DNA of 64,000 nucleotides from Sambucus nigra. Taxonomy: Eukaryota; Streptophyta; Magnoliopsida; Dipsacales; Adoxaceae. A model generated the notes under the pieces. That model did no database searches. It worked only from the letters and a program-made list of their open reading frames with translations, and was not told the origin of the DNA. Position numbers and translations under genes: made by a program. Positions 27,767-39,668 of this stretch are shown here, in pieces (position 1 is the stretch's first letter; each line of letters begins with the position of its first letter). Location of the stretch: the NCBI GenBank assembly GCA_949130495.1, contig OX422207.1, positions 833,006,073-833,070,072 of the forward strand. The letters run 5' to 3'.

Positions 27767-28148
27767 CATCATTAATATACATGAGTTCACATAGTACCAC
27801 TATTAAAAAAAAATCATGAACTCTTCTACGGTACGAAGAAAATTTTCTGAATTACTAAATTTAGAAGTTGTGAATGAAATAGTTTGGCTTGTGATTGAAA
27901 TAGTTGATATTAGAGAATAAAGAGTTCTTATAAATTTAGAACTGAACTATAAAACATAATTGTTATAATCATGGACTCTTGCATGTGATGTACTCTTGCA
28001 TGTGATGCTATTTACTTGGGTACTGTTTGTTATAAGTAAAAAAAAGATTCCATGTGGTGTCGTACTAGGCCATTTTTATTTTAGCCCGGTTCATTTTTCG
28101 TTAAAAAAAATTGTTTTGTGCCGCTTTAACCTAAGTAGTTATAAAAGC
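27767..28148. other. Non-coding, no recognised feature
   Basis: AT-rich spacer between the LARD-like element and the hAT-like MITE. TCTTGCATGTGATG is duplicated near 27977-28008. Confidence 0.6.
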
Positions 28149-28156
28149 ATAAAAAT

Positions 28157-28473
28157 TAGGGATGACAATTTTTGAAAAGACACGAAAAAACGATACGAAA
28201 TGACACAATATGTCATGTCGTGTTCGTGTTTTTTTGACACGAAATTGTGTCGTGACGTGTTCGAATTATGAGTCGTGTTATCATATTTTTAAGCGCAAAA
28301 TTTAAAAAATTCTAGTGTTCGTGTCCCGTCGTGCCGTGTTATTTTTTATTCGGGTCGTGTTCGTGCCAACTAAAAAAACACGAATTCATGTCGTGTCGTG
28401 TTTGTGGACAAAAAAATCTTGTTGTGTCGTTTCGGCTCGAAACACAACCCGTTGACCCGAATTACGACCCCTA
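28157..28473. mobile_element. hAT-like MITE, 317 bp, rich in CGTGTC
   Basis: The element is flanked by a perfect 8-bp duplication, ATAAAAAT (28149-28156 and 28474-28481). The termini are short inverted repeats: TAGGGAT at the left and TAGGGGT read inward from the right. An 8-bp duplication with TAGGG-type ends fits the hAT superfamily. The body is a biased sequence of CGTGTCGTGT-like words on both strands and has no coding capacity, so it would depend on a transposase from elsewhere. Confidence 0.8.
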
Positions 28474-28481
28474 ATAAAAAT

Positions 28482-29278
28482 ACATTTGCAAATAAACAAA
28501 CAGGTTAAACCAATACATAACATAACATTTTTTTAATATTATTTTAGAATAGAAAAAATTTGATAACATTTTTTATAAATCAGATACTAACATAAAATTT
28601 AATATTATTAATCTTTATTATGTACGAACTTGTCATCACAACCTTCTAAAGACTCCTATATAATATGATATATTCAATGAGCCAAATCCCGTTTAAAACA
28701 ATAATTAATTTGAACCCATAAAAAAATTACAAACCCAAATAAACAACGAACACATTAGCACCAAAAAAATCACTTCATGAGGAATGGGTGATTTGAACAA
28801 CAATATTTTTTTGGATACCCAATCAGATACATCACATTTCCAAACCAAGAACAAACATTCAAAAGCTTGATTAAAAGACTCAACATATCTCTTAAAAACA
28901 AATGGAATGATGATGAGTTTCCTAAAAGTGGTCCCAACAAGGGCAACCTTGTTTTGAATCACAAAAATTAACAAACTTTCTAGTTTATATCCACAGCCAT
29001 TTCTCCACCCCTTGATCAAATTAGGGCCTATAGAAGAGAGAAAAAAATATATATATCACAAAAAGAAAAACACGCCCAAAAAATATTAAAAAATACATAT
29101 TAAGCCTCAATCAAAATTATAAAAGGCAACACACCTCGTACCTATATTTTGTTCCAACGCAATTAAAAAAAGTACACAAAAATAGAAAAAGAGGAACAAT
29201 AGGTGAACCCCCACCCCACCACCATGCTAGTAAACCCCAAAATAATAAAAAATACTCATGCGGGTAAACCCCAAATAT
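28482..29278. other. Non-coding; one weak - strand ORF
   Basis: A 104-codon frame at 28705-29019 (-) is hydrophobic (CSLFIWVCNFFMG) and matches no family I know. It is probably chance or an old fragment. The rest is A-rich. Confidence 0.4.
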
Positions 29279-29379
29279 GATTTACGGATTCAGATAGTAG
29301 GGAAGAATATCTTTGATTGGCAAATGGAGAGATTGATATATGGGTCCTTCTATGCAGACTGATGCTGAATCCGTAAATC
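29279..29379. repeat. Hairpin with 15-bp perfect arms
   Basis: GATTTACGGATTCAG (29279-29293) and CTGAATCCGTAAATC (29365-29379) are exact reverse complements. Parts of the 71-base centre also pair loosely (ATAGTAGGG with CCTTCTAT). It could be a small foldback element or a miRNA-like precursor, and I cannot decide. Confidence 0.7.
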
Positions 29380-30616
29380 GACTTTAATGAAAGTTTTTTT
29401 TAATGCTGAAAAAGAACGAATCTGGATCCATCATTTTAAATGCCCGCAAAACCTGTTGGCAACATACGAATAATTGAACAAATTACTTAAGCACCCATTT
29501 AAACGAAAATAAAATAAACATACTCCAAAAACTGAATATAGAATTATACTGAAGCTTCAAAGATATTAACTTGTCCACCAAAAAGTTAACTGAATCTGCA
29601 ATGCATATAAGCAGTTTTGGTCTCTTGAGCATTTTGTAAACTTAAACAACAAAGAAATCTATAGAGTTCATTATAACATCAAAACGGGGGAAAATAATAA
29701 CAAAGTAAAAGAGGGAAAATTAAACATTATATAAACTACTTGTATTCCACCACATTAAATCAACAATATTACAGTACCCATCTATATAATCAAAGATCTT
29801 ACAACATTGTTTTAAGGGAATTTTAGGGAAAGGTCCTCCTAATGCTCAAAGTGTATAATAATAGGACACTCCATATAATTTTATAAATCTAGTCCCTTTA
29901 CTAAAAACACCATGAAAAATAGTGAAAAATGGTGCCGCTGACGCGGATCAAAAAAATAAATGCTATTGTACCACAAGGACTAGATTTATAAATGCTATTG
30001 TACCACAGGGTCTAGATTTATAAACTTGAACAGCCTTGTCCTAAAAATCCAAATATAGGACAGAACATGACCTATTCCTTAATTCTCTATTGTTTTAAAT
30101 AACATTCATAAAAAAACTTCAAGATTCAAAGGTCCTAAACGTTAAATACCGAATGTAAACATTATATCAAACCGAATGTAAATACCTGAGTTTCCAAATC
30201 AGAGTGTAAAAACACAAATCAGAACCAAAACACAAACAAAATACATTGATGAATACGTGAGCTTATGCTTCCTAAAACCGACTAAATCCCTTAACACGGG
30301 AGGAGGCCTGACTTTCTAAAAATGTAAAAATGTAAAGAAATTAACACAATACTATGTAATGGGTTTCTAGAAAATAAAAACGTAAAACCCCAATCAAATA
30401 GAAAACCTAAGAATGTAAAACCCAAAAAAGAATGTACAAACCGAAGTACCCAAAATTGAACCAAAACCCAAACAAAACCTCCTATGTAATGGGTTTCTAG
30501 AAATACAAAACCTCATGTGAACATAAAATTTAAATCAGTTAATAAAAATAAAAAGGCATAAGTTATCAAAAGGCAACAATGGGTTGAGAATTGTTGGTTT
30601 GGTGTGATCCCTGGGT
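29380..30616. other. Non-coding spacer with a two-copy tandem repeat
   Basis: ATGCTATTGTACCACA with TCTAGATTTATAAA is duplicated at about 29960-30025. A GC-rich word resembling the MULE 15-bp motif lies at 29935-29949. TATGTAATGGGTTTCTAGAA occurs twice (near 30355 and 30483). No gene is supported. Confidence 0.5.
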
Positions 30617-30625
30617 ATTTTTAAT
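30617..30625. other. MULE target site duplication, left (ATTTTTAAT)
   Basis: The 9-bp direct repeat is identical to 54653-54661 and is the length typical of Mutator-like elements. Confidence 0.9.
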
Positions 30626-30716
30626 AGGTTTTTACGGTCTAGTCATTTGACTAAATATTTTGGACAAAAAAAATGGTGAAACAAATTTTAAACGATTATG
30701 TCTAACATATAAATAC
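30626..30716 (+). repeat. MULE left terminal inverted repeat
   Basis: The repeat begins AGGTTTTTACGGTCTAGTC and ends at the shared AACATATAAATAC. It aligns with the reverse complement of 54559-54652. Confidence 0.88.
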
Positions 30717-31170
30717 TACCAATCTAAAAAAATCATAAACCTAATTGGCTATTGGAGGTTTCTATGCAATTAACTACTATTCTCCGAAATCGAAAATAAC
30801 ATCAAAGTTGCTGATTTTTTCATTTGTCCAATAATCGATTACATTGTTCTTAATCCATTCTATCTGTATCACTTGTCTCTATCATTTGTAAGTTATCTTT
30901 ATCAGCAGTCTGCTTTTCTATTTTCGATCGATTCAAGAGACTCGTTGTAATTTCGTAATTCATGTGATTGAATAGCTTTTTATATGTTTTATATGTATAT
31001 GTTTTGATTTTGTGTTTTTTATGCATTTATGTTTGGATTCTTCCTATATAAGTTATATTTATCAATATTTGTAATTGTTAGTTTAATGTGCTAAATGAAT
31101 ATTATTAATGTTTCATTCTAATTTTAAGAGTACTTGATTTTGAGTTGGTATTGAATCACTTATTGATATA

Positions 31171-31185
31171 GGTCCGCGCCAGCGG
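31171..31185 (+). repeat. GC-rich 15-bp motif, first MULE copy
   Basis: GGTCCGCGCCAGCGG contains CCGC-GCCA-GCGG, a small hairpin. Exact or near copies occur at 43859-43873, 44831-44844, 53720-53733 (-) and 53798-53812 (-). Confidence 0.85.
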
Positions 31186-32639
31186 AACTAACCAGTTCGA
31201 CATCAGTTTTCAAAGTACTCGCAGTATTTATAAAGCAGACGTGATTATTTGTTTGAAAATATGTGTCTAGTTTATTTCTTCATGTAATTTTATATTAATT
31301 ATATATAAACATTTTGATATTTCATGCATTAAATTATTGCACACATTTTTAGAATTATTGACCTTAAAGTAAATATTTTTTGTCTCTCTTTTACTGCAGG
31401 ACATTATGGTAATAGTATAATAGCAAGGTACTGTTATTTGGATAATATGGCTTGTATTGAAATATTTGAAGATAGCTCATCAGATTTCATATGCAATGAG
31501 TTGTGTATTAGGTTTACTAATTTGAGAAGTGGGAGTTTTTCATTGAGGTATTCATTTGGTGATGAATATCGGTTCATGTTGGTTTGTGACAACGTTGTTT
31601 GTTGTATGTTGCGATCCCAATTGATCGTGAAAGTTAATTTCAATTGGATATATATCATTGATTCATTAGCATTGCCAAGTAATACATGTCGTGAACGGGT
31701 TGAATACTCTAATAAAATTTTTGAAGGGGCTGACTGCAGTAATACAAGTTCTGAGAGGGTTGACAGTGGTGATAAAAATACACAGAGGTTAGAGTCTTTA
31801 TCATCAGGCACTGCAAATGATTTTAATACATTGAAAATGACTTTGATCTTGGAGGTGGAGCCAAGTAATTCGAAAGTCTATCTTTTGAATGATTGGAAGA
31901 CATATATAAGTCATGAGCAACAGTGTTTTGAAGGAGGTGTAGTGGAATTTCCTGATAAATTTCAATAGTATGCTGTTGAGGTTGGTTTCAAGTATGTGTA
32001 TTTGAAGAATGATAAAACTCGAGTGACAGTTGAATGCTCTAAAAAGACTACTGGGAATTGCATATGGAGAATCCATGCTTCATTTTGTACAACAAATGGA
32101 TACTTTTACATACGTGCAATGAATAATGAGCATATATGTAGAGGTGTCTTTCGTAGTCCGTCAGCCAAAATGATAGCCTCCAAGTTGGTTTCAACATTTG
32201 TAGCTGATGATCTTAGAGATAACCCGCTATTGATATCAATTCATGTAGTTAGAGATATGAAGAAGAATTATGGTCTTGACATAGCTTATCAACATGCATG
32301 GCGTGCAAAAGAGATGGTTGTTGTTGATATACATGGTGATGAAAAGGTTTCTTACGCATTAATGAATAATTATCGTGACCTTCTATTGCAGTATAATCCT
32401 GGGTCGCATTGCATCCTTGACGTGGAACATGAGAGTAAAAAATTCAAGAGAATATTTGTAATGTTTAAAGGATGTATATATGAATTTCAATACTGCAGGC
32501 CTATTTTATTTATTGATGGTTCCTTTATGAAGAGCCGTTATCGTGGAACAATATTGTCAGCAACTGCAAGGAATGGGAACAATGGTAAATTAATTCTAAA
32601 TATTTTATTTTGTGTATTGCATTGACATTTTGTTTGTTT

Positions 32640-33350
32640 CATTCCAGATCATCAAAATACGAGCATAAAAATATAAACTACCTTTGAATGTCTTTTTTTT
32701 ATTTCACGTGTACTTTTCATTTTTCAGCGTGTATTTTGATGATATGTCTTATTATGTGTAATACAAACTAAAGTACACGCATAGTACATGTCAAGTACAC
32801 ATGAATGTTTTTGTTAATTTCACGTGTATTTTCATTTTTATGCGTGTACTTTGATGATATATCTTATTATGTGTAATACAAACTAAAGTATACACATAGT
32901 ACATGTGAAGTACACGTTAATATTTTTATTAATTTCACGTGTACTTTTCATTTTTATTCGTTTACTTTGATGATGATTTTTTTATGTGTAATACAAACTA
33001 AAGTACACGCATAGTACATGTCAAGTACACGTGAATGCTTTTGCTAATTTCATGTGTACTTTTCATTTTTATGCGCGTACTTTGATAATGATGTTATGTT
33101 GAATACAAACTCAAGTACACTCATAGTACATGTCAAGTACACGTGAATGTTTCTGTTAATTTCACGTGTACTTTTTATTTTTATGCGTGTAGTTTGTTGA
33201 TATGTGTTGTTATTTAGAAATAATAAAGCCAAGTACACGTTAAAAATGTAAAGTACCTTTGAATGTCTTTGTTTAGTTCACCAGTAATTTACATTTTTAT
33301 GCGTGTACGTTGATGTTAGTGTTGTTATTTGAATCTAATTCAAAGTACAG
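32640..33350. repeat. Tandem array, ~115-bp unit, built on CACGTGTAC / GTACACGC
   Basis: About 5-6 units contain, in order, TTTCACGTGTACTTTTCATT, TGCGTGTACTTTGATGA, GTGTAATACAAACTAAAG, TACACGCATAGTACATG and TCAAGTACACGTGAATG. It occupies the native part of the transposase intron. Confidence 0.9.
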
Positions 33351-33517
33351 GCAAAAGATTGGAAAGTAAACGTGTACGTCTTTTTATCTTTATCACAACA
33401 TTTTTATGTTTTGTCTTGTTATTTATAAACAATTTAAATCTTACACATAATATATTTCCCATGTGTTTTAAGGTATGTGCCAGCAACATCAATTTACTAT
33501 GTGTTCTTCATGGTTAT

Positions 33518-34475
33518 TGTAAGGACAATTTGTCCATCATTATGTATATGATATGTCATACGCCGTTACAAGAATGATAGTTGAAAAGATCACATCGTCA
33601 TCAATAAAATTCGAAGATCAAAAGAAGAAGGAATTTGATTTCTGAGGACCGGACCGATCCGGATCAGATAAAAGAACCAATCCGATTCACCGAACCGATC
33701 CGGCTAAAGGGACCGGATCGATCCGATTGCTGAGCTAAGTCCAGTACACCCGGATCCATAGCGAACCGATGAAGGCAAAAAGTTCCGGACCGATCCGATG
33801 CCAACCAGATCGATCCGGTTTCAGAAAAAGAACCGATCCGACTTAACCGGACCGATCCGCCTAATAGACCAGACCGATCCGGCGAGGATAAACACTGCCA
33901 GATCGTGCAGCAGATTTTGTAGGGTTTCGATCCCTTATTTAAACCACGATCATTAGTTGGTTTTATTAAGACTTACACACGATTTTCTGAGTTCCATAAC
34001 TCTTAAGTCTTCATGGTATTTGAGTCCATTGATTCATACCCTTGATTCACACAAATTCCATACATTTGTGAGTCAAATTTGGTAACCCTAGAACACCTTT
34101 GATGTTCAACCCTTTGTGAAGTGGATCGCTTCTTCCTCTTCATTGTAGCCCTACTGGACAGGGATTATTCCAGCCGCCACCCCTACTGGAAAGGGTTTCT
34201 TCCAGCCGCGACTACGGAATCCGATACCCGAGGGTAATTCTTAGTCAACCTGTATTTCATTGTAATCCGATTGTAAACCGTCTTTTACAAATTATAGTGA
34301 TATACAAATGGTTTTGCCCCTGTGGGGGATTTTTCCTTAATTTTGTGTGTTGAATTATTCTTGCATGATTTCATATTGTTTCAATCACACCTAGTTGCAT
34401 GCTTAGGGTTAATTTGGGTTAAAATTGGTATTTATTATATTATTTCTTATTTGAACGCAAGCGCCAACTCTTTCA
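33518..34475 (+). repeat. 5' LTR of the copia element
   Basis: The LTR runs from TGTAAGGACAATTTGTCC to CAACTCTTTCA. It contains about ten CCGATCCGG-type palindromes (33646-33884), a TATA-like TTATTTAAACC at 33935-33945 about 50 bp downstream of them, and duplicated CCCTACTGGA (near 34149 and 34180). Confidence 0.95.
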
Positions 34476-34478
34476 AAT

Positions 34479-34490
34479 TGGTATCAGAGC
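34479..34490 (+). other. Primer binding site, initiator tRNA-Met
   Basis: TGGTATCAGAGC lies three bases after the 5' LTR. Confidence 0.95.
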
Positions 34491-34588
34491 CGGTTACGCC
34501 ATTCTATTGCGTATTCCTTACTTCCGCAAAATTTTTCTAAAGATATCAATTTTTGAAATAAATTGATTTTTGAAAAGAGCGTGTTCAA

Positions 34589-35983
34589 ATGGAGAAGTCA
34601 TATTATAAAATGCCTATTTTTGACGGGTCGAATTATGCCTATTGGAAAGCCCGTATGAGGTCGGCTTTAAAAGCCATTGACGAACGTGTCTGGATTTTGG
34701 TTGAACGAGGGTGGACTCCTCCAATCGTGACTGTTGATAATGTGACCAACTTGAAACCTGACATCACTTGGACTGATGATGAATTTAAATGGTCATCTTT
34801 TAACTCTAAGGGTCTAAGTGCTGTTTCTGGGTCTGTCACTCCTGATGAGTTCAAACGCATAATGACGTGCACCACGTCAAAAGAGGCATGGTATATTTTG
34901 CAACTTACCCATGAAGGAACGAATGCTGTTAAAGAGTCAAAATTGCAAAATTTAACAACTCAATTTGAAACCATCACCATGCATGAAAATGAATGTTTTG
35001 ATGAATTTTATGCTAGGCTTTCTGACATTGTTAATACTAGCTATAATCTTGGTGAACATATTCCAAATGCTAGAGTTCTTAAAAATATTATTCGTTCCCT
35101 TCCTAAGCGTTTTATACCTAAAGTCACTGTGCTAAATTCCTTGGGTAATTTAAATACTCTAAAATTGGAAGAACTGGTAGGAGATTTACAAACTTATGAA
35201 ATAGACATGTTTCCTAAATCTGCCAAGTCAAAAGATAAGGGAATTGCCCTTAAAGCCCAAGAGAGAAAAAGTGAGGGGTCGGCAAGAAAGAGAGTCGAGT
35301 CGTCTAGAAAGATAGAAACTTCTGATTCTGAATGTGAGTTTGACCTAGATGATTTGGCACTTTTTGCTAAAAACTTCAAGAAAAATCTGAAATTTAAGAC
35401 AAATGGGAATTTCAAAGATAAAAAGAATTTTCAGAAAAATAAGTTTGAAAAGAAAGATTTTAAAGAACCCCCTAAAGACAGTGAGAGGTGTTTTGAGTGC
35501 GACGGTAAGGGACACAGAGCGTTTGAGTGTGCCACTCATCTGAATAGGGAAAAGGGTAAAGCTGTCCTAAATGCTACCCTTAGTGACGACAGTGAGGTCG
35601 AGTTTGTGGACACGGGAGATGAGTCACAGCATGAGCGTAACTTCACCGCGTTCATGTCTAGTCATGTGAGTACTCCTAGTGCATCTCACGACGATGAGGA
35701 TGCTACTTCACAGGGACACCTCGACAGCAAGAGTGAAGAGAGTGAGGGAGAGGAGGAAGGTAGTGAGGACGAGAGTAGCCTTCAACGCACCTACGCCGAG
35801 TTATATGATGAGTCTTTCAAAACTAAAAAACGTAACAAGGCGTTAGTTCTTAGGATCACCGCATTAGAAGAAGAGTTAGGAAAGACGAGAGAGAGAGAGT
35901 CCTCCACCTGCATCACCATGAGAGAGAGAGAATCTGCCTGGTTTAGTAAAGAGAATTTGCTTAAAGAGAGAGAGCAGTTTTGA
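34589..35983 (+). CDS. Copia gag, first part (464 codons)
   Basis: The start at 34589 gives MEKSYYKMPIFDGSNYAYWK, the usual copia gag opening. The UBN2-type gag domain follows (SKEAWYILQLTHEGTNAVK, ENECFDEFYARLSDIVN), then a Lys-rich stretch, a CCHC knuckle (CFECDGKGHRAFEC, about residues 302-315), an acidic Ser/Glu-rich segment and the start of a coiled coil. Gag forms the particle that packages RNA. The frame ends at a TGA at 35981. The coding sense continues in another frame from about 36000, so a frameshift has split gag. Confidence 0.9.
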   Translation: MEKSYYKMPIFDGSNYAYWKARMRSALKAIDERVWILVERGWTPPIVTVDNVTNLKPDITWTDDEFKWSSFNSKGLSAVSGSVTPDEFKRIMTCTTSKEAWYILQLTHEGTNAVKESKLQNLTTQFETITMHENECFDEFYARLSDIVNTSYNLGEHIPNARVLKNIIRSLPKRFIPKVTVLNSLGNLNTLKLEELVGDLQTYEIDMFPKSAKSKDKGIALKAQERKSEGSARKRVESSRKIETSDSECEFDLDDLALFAKNFKKNLKFKTNGNFKDKKNFQKNKFEKKDFKEPPKDSERCFECDGKGHRAFECATHLNREKGKAVLNATLSDDSEVEFVDTGDESQHERNFTAFMSSHVSTPSASHDDEDATSQGHLDSKSEESEGEEEGSEDESSLQRTYAELYDESFKTKKRNKALVLRITALEEELGKTRERESSTCITMRERESAWFSKENLLKEREQF

Positions 35984-35999
35984 GAAAGAGAAAGCGGAC

Positions 36000-36431
36000 T
36001 TGACTAAACAAGTGGCTAGTCTTTCGAGTGAGCTTCATTCCTCCCTGGAGACTCGAAAGAAATTTGAAGCCCTTGTTGCTCAGATTACTCATGACCTTGA
36101 GAGAGCTAGGAAAGTCAAGGTACAAATCGAGGACAAATCTGGGAAGATGGGAAATATGCTCCTCGGTCCCGCTTTAGGTTTTGGTGACAGGCAAGGAATA
36201 GGTTTTGATGGTGCCTCCACGTCCCAAATTGCACCCGAACCAATTCCTGAGTTTACTACGACTCCTTATGGCCGTCATAAAAAACCAAGAAGGAGATTTC
36301 GACCAAGAAAAGCAATCCAAGGTCCTCCTAATACTGTGCCCTTTTGCTCCCATTGCAAAAGAAATGGACACCTTAGGGATGATTGCTATAAGTTGGGTCG
36401 GACACGATGTACGTTTGCTCCACCACATTAG
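36000..36431 (+). pseudogene. Copia gag, C-terminal part after frameshift, with a second zinc knuckle
   Basis: The segment (MTKQVASLSSELHSSLETRK) continues the coiled coil. It ends with a second CCHC-type knuckle, CSHCKRNGHLRDDC, and a TAG at 36429. It is in frame with pol (36492 onward), so only this stop separates them. Two knuckles in one gag region are less common and worth noting. Confidence 0.8.
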
Positions 36432-39400
36432 ACTGATGAGTTTGCTAGTCTGAGAGAGCGTGTTGAGTTTCTAGCCGCCACTTCACAGAGTTTGATGGAG
36501 GAATTCCGACGGATGACCTTACCATCAATGAATGCGCCCCGCATTCCGGCTAAAACCAACAACAACAAGGGAATACAAAAAGGTACCTATGCTTGGGTTC
36601 CTAAGAAAGAGAAAAAGGCCCTTGTTGTCCATGTCGCTCTCAAAGCCCATAATACCTCACAATGGTATTTTGACAGTGGTTGCTCCAGACACATGACAGG
36701 TGATGCCTCATATTTTACCCATCTTGAGGATTATAATGATGGGAGAGTCACCTTTGGAGATGGGAGCAAATCTAGCATAGTTGGACGAGGTACAGTAGAT
36801 TTACCAGGATTTCCCAAGCTAGAGAACGTGCTGTACGCCAAAGGTTTGAAAGCAAACCTTATTAGCATCAGCCAGCTGTGCGACGATGACTTTGCAGTAA
36901 AGTTTGACCGGGAAGCTTGTAAGGTCTATGATCAAGCCGGTAAACTTTTAGTGCAAGGGGTGAGGACAGAGGATAACTGCTATGGGACTGAGCCCACAGC
37001 CTCACTTGTTTGCAACAGCGCCACGATCACTCCTATGGATCTGTGGCATCAATGTCTAGGTCACATGAACATTAGAGACTTATCTCGTTTATTCAAAAAG
37101 GACCTAGTACGTGGCTTACCATCACTTGGAAAGCCAACTTCCATGATTTGTGGACCATGTCAGTTGGGAAAACAAATCCGTAGTCCTCATAGGAAGTTGA
37201 AATCCATTACCACCTCCCGTGCTCTTGAGTTGATTCACATGGATCTTATGGGTCCTACTCGCACAGAGAGTCTAGGTGGTAAGAGATACATTCTAGTGAT
37301 GGTAGACGATTTCTCTAGATACTCTATTGTAGGTTTTCTAAGAGAGAAATCTGATGCTGTAGAATTTTTAACGACCAAGTGCCGTGTCCTACAAAATCAA
37401 CACGGGGTCACTATTAACAGAATACGTAGTGACAACGGCACTGAATTTAAGGAAGCAAAGGTGGATTTGTACTGTGATAGCCTTGGGATCAAACATGAGT
37501 TTTTTTCTGTGAGAACTCCTCAGCAAAATGGGATTGTTGAGAGGAAGAATAGAACGATCCAAGAGATGGCTAGATCTATGCTTCTAGGTCGTAAAATTTC
37601 TTGGAGATTTTGGGCAGAGGCAGTGTCTACTGCATGCCACACGGTGAATAGGGTTTATCTTCGTCCATACACTCTTAAGACGCCTTATGAATTGTGGACT
37701 GGCAAGAAACCCAACTTGGCATATTTTCGTGTTTTTGGGAGTAAATGCTACATCCTACGGGATAGAGAGCAATTAAGAAAGTTTGACTCCCGGAGCGACG
37801 AGGGAATATTGCTAGGATATTCATCGAATAGTAGAGCGTACCGGGTTTTTAACCTGAAGAGCTCTAAGGTTATGGAATCAATAAACTTCACCGTACAAGA
37901 TGATGAACCCCTGACGGTTATTGATCCCAACCTTCAGTGTGAGGATGAGGAGTGTTCTGACAATGATTTACCTGTTCCTCTCCCACACTTTGTGGACCCT
38001 ATTCCTGTGTTAGGGGACACACCAGCTTGGGTTCGCAAGAGTCATGATCCTTCGGCCATTGTTGGCGATCCCACTCTAGGGGTCAAGACTCGTGCTCAAC
38101 TAGAGAACGTTGTTAGTCATCATTGCTACACGTCCAAAGTCGAGCCCAAGAATCACAAATAAGCACTCAAAGATGAACACTGGATATCTGCTATGCAGGA
38201 TGAGTTGCTTCAGTTTAAAAAGAAAAATGTCTGGGAACTTGTCCCTCGACCTAGTAATACTAATGTTATTGGTACCCGGTGGATTTTCAAGAATAAAATG
38301 GATGAAAATGGTACCATAACCAGAAACAAGGCTAGGTTGGTTGCTCAAGGCTACACACAGATAGAGGGTGTAGACTTTGGGCAGACATTTGCTCCTGTTG
38401 CGAGGCTTGAGTCCGTCCGCTTACTACTCGCCATCGCATGTCATCTGCACTTCAAAGTATATCAGATGGATGTCAAGAGTGCCTTTCTGAATGGCATTCT
38501 ACAGGAAGAGTTTTTTGTGGAACAACCAAAAGGGTTTGAAGACCCTAAGCACCCTGATCACGTCTACTATCTGAGGAAAGCCTTGTATGGTTTGAAGCAA
38601 GCACCCCGTGCTTAGTACGAGAGGCTTACTGCCTATCTCTTAGCCCGTGGCTTCAAGAGAGGGGGAGTTGATATGACGTTGTTCGTCAGGAGAGATGACA
38701 GTGCTATCTTAGTTGCCCAAGTCTATGTGGACGACATAGTCTTTGGATCCACATGCTCCCAGCATGCTCACCACTTTGAGGAGGAGATGAAAAGTGAGTT
38801 TGAGATGAGCATGGTTGGTGAGCTTACATTCTTCCTTAGTCTCCAGGTTCGTCAGCTAGAGGATGGGATGTTCATCTCCCAATCCAAGTATGCTCGAGAC
38901 CTAGTGAAGAAATTTAGTTTAGACTCCGCTAAGCGTGCTCATACACCTATGAGTACCTCTGCCAAGCTTAGTAAGGACACTTCAGGCAAGGACGTAGAGA
39001 AAACCTTGTATCAGAGTATGATAGGCAGTCTTCTCTACTTGACTGCTAGTCGTCCCGACATTGCCTTTAGTGTTGGAGTCTGTGTGCGTTATCAGGCGTC
39101 TCCTAAAGAGTCACACTTACTCACTCTAAAACGTATTATCAAATACGTGAGTGGGACTCTCTCATACGGTATTTGGTATTCCTTTGATACCGATGACCGT
39201 TTGTCCGCCTATTCGGATGCCGATTGGGCTGGGGACATAGATGGTTGTAGGATCACTTCTGTTGGGTGTTTCTATTTTGGTTCTGCTCTTGTCTCTTGGT
39301 TGAGCAAGAAGCAAAACTCCATCTCTTTATCCACTGTGGAGGCTGAGTACATCGCCGCCGGGAGTTGCTGCACGCAACTCATGTGGATGAAGCAAATGTT

Positions 39401-39668
39401 GGAGGATTATGGGATTTCACAGGACACCATGACCATTTCCTGTGATAACACGAGCGCGATACACATATCCCGCAATCCTGTCCAACATCCGCGCACAAAG
39501 CACATCAGGTTACGCGAGCACTTTATACGTCAATTAGTTGAGGAGAAGGTCGTAACCCTAAGTTTTGTTCCTACCGACCGTCAGCTAGCCGATATTTTCA
39601 CGAAACCTTTAGATGCCCTTAGATTTGAGAGTCTTAGGAAGTCTTTGGGGATTTGCACAGTTGACTGA
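36432..39668 (+). pseudogene. Copia pol (protease, integrase, RT, RNase H) with two nonsense codons
   Basis: One frame runs throughout. Protease has WYFDSGCSRHMTG. The GAG-pre-integrase zinc finger follows (LWHQCLGHMN...CGPCQLG). Integrase shows VMVDDFSRYS, RSDNGTEF and PQQNGIVERKN, the D, D and E sites. RT starts near 38193 (WIFKNKMDENG, VYQMDVKSAFLNG) and has the VYVDDIVFGS catalytic box. RNase H has YSDADWAGD, STVEAEYIA and SCDNTSAI, ending in LADIFTKPLDALRF. In-frame stops are TAA at 38160 and TAG at 38613. The TAG sits where copia RTs normally have Trp before YERL, so it looks like a TGG-to-TAG change. Together the domains would copy the RNA and insert the DNA. Confidence 0.93.
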
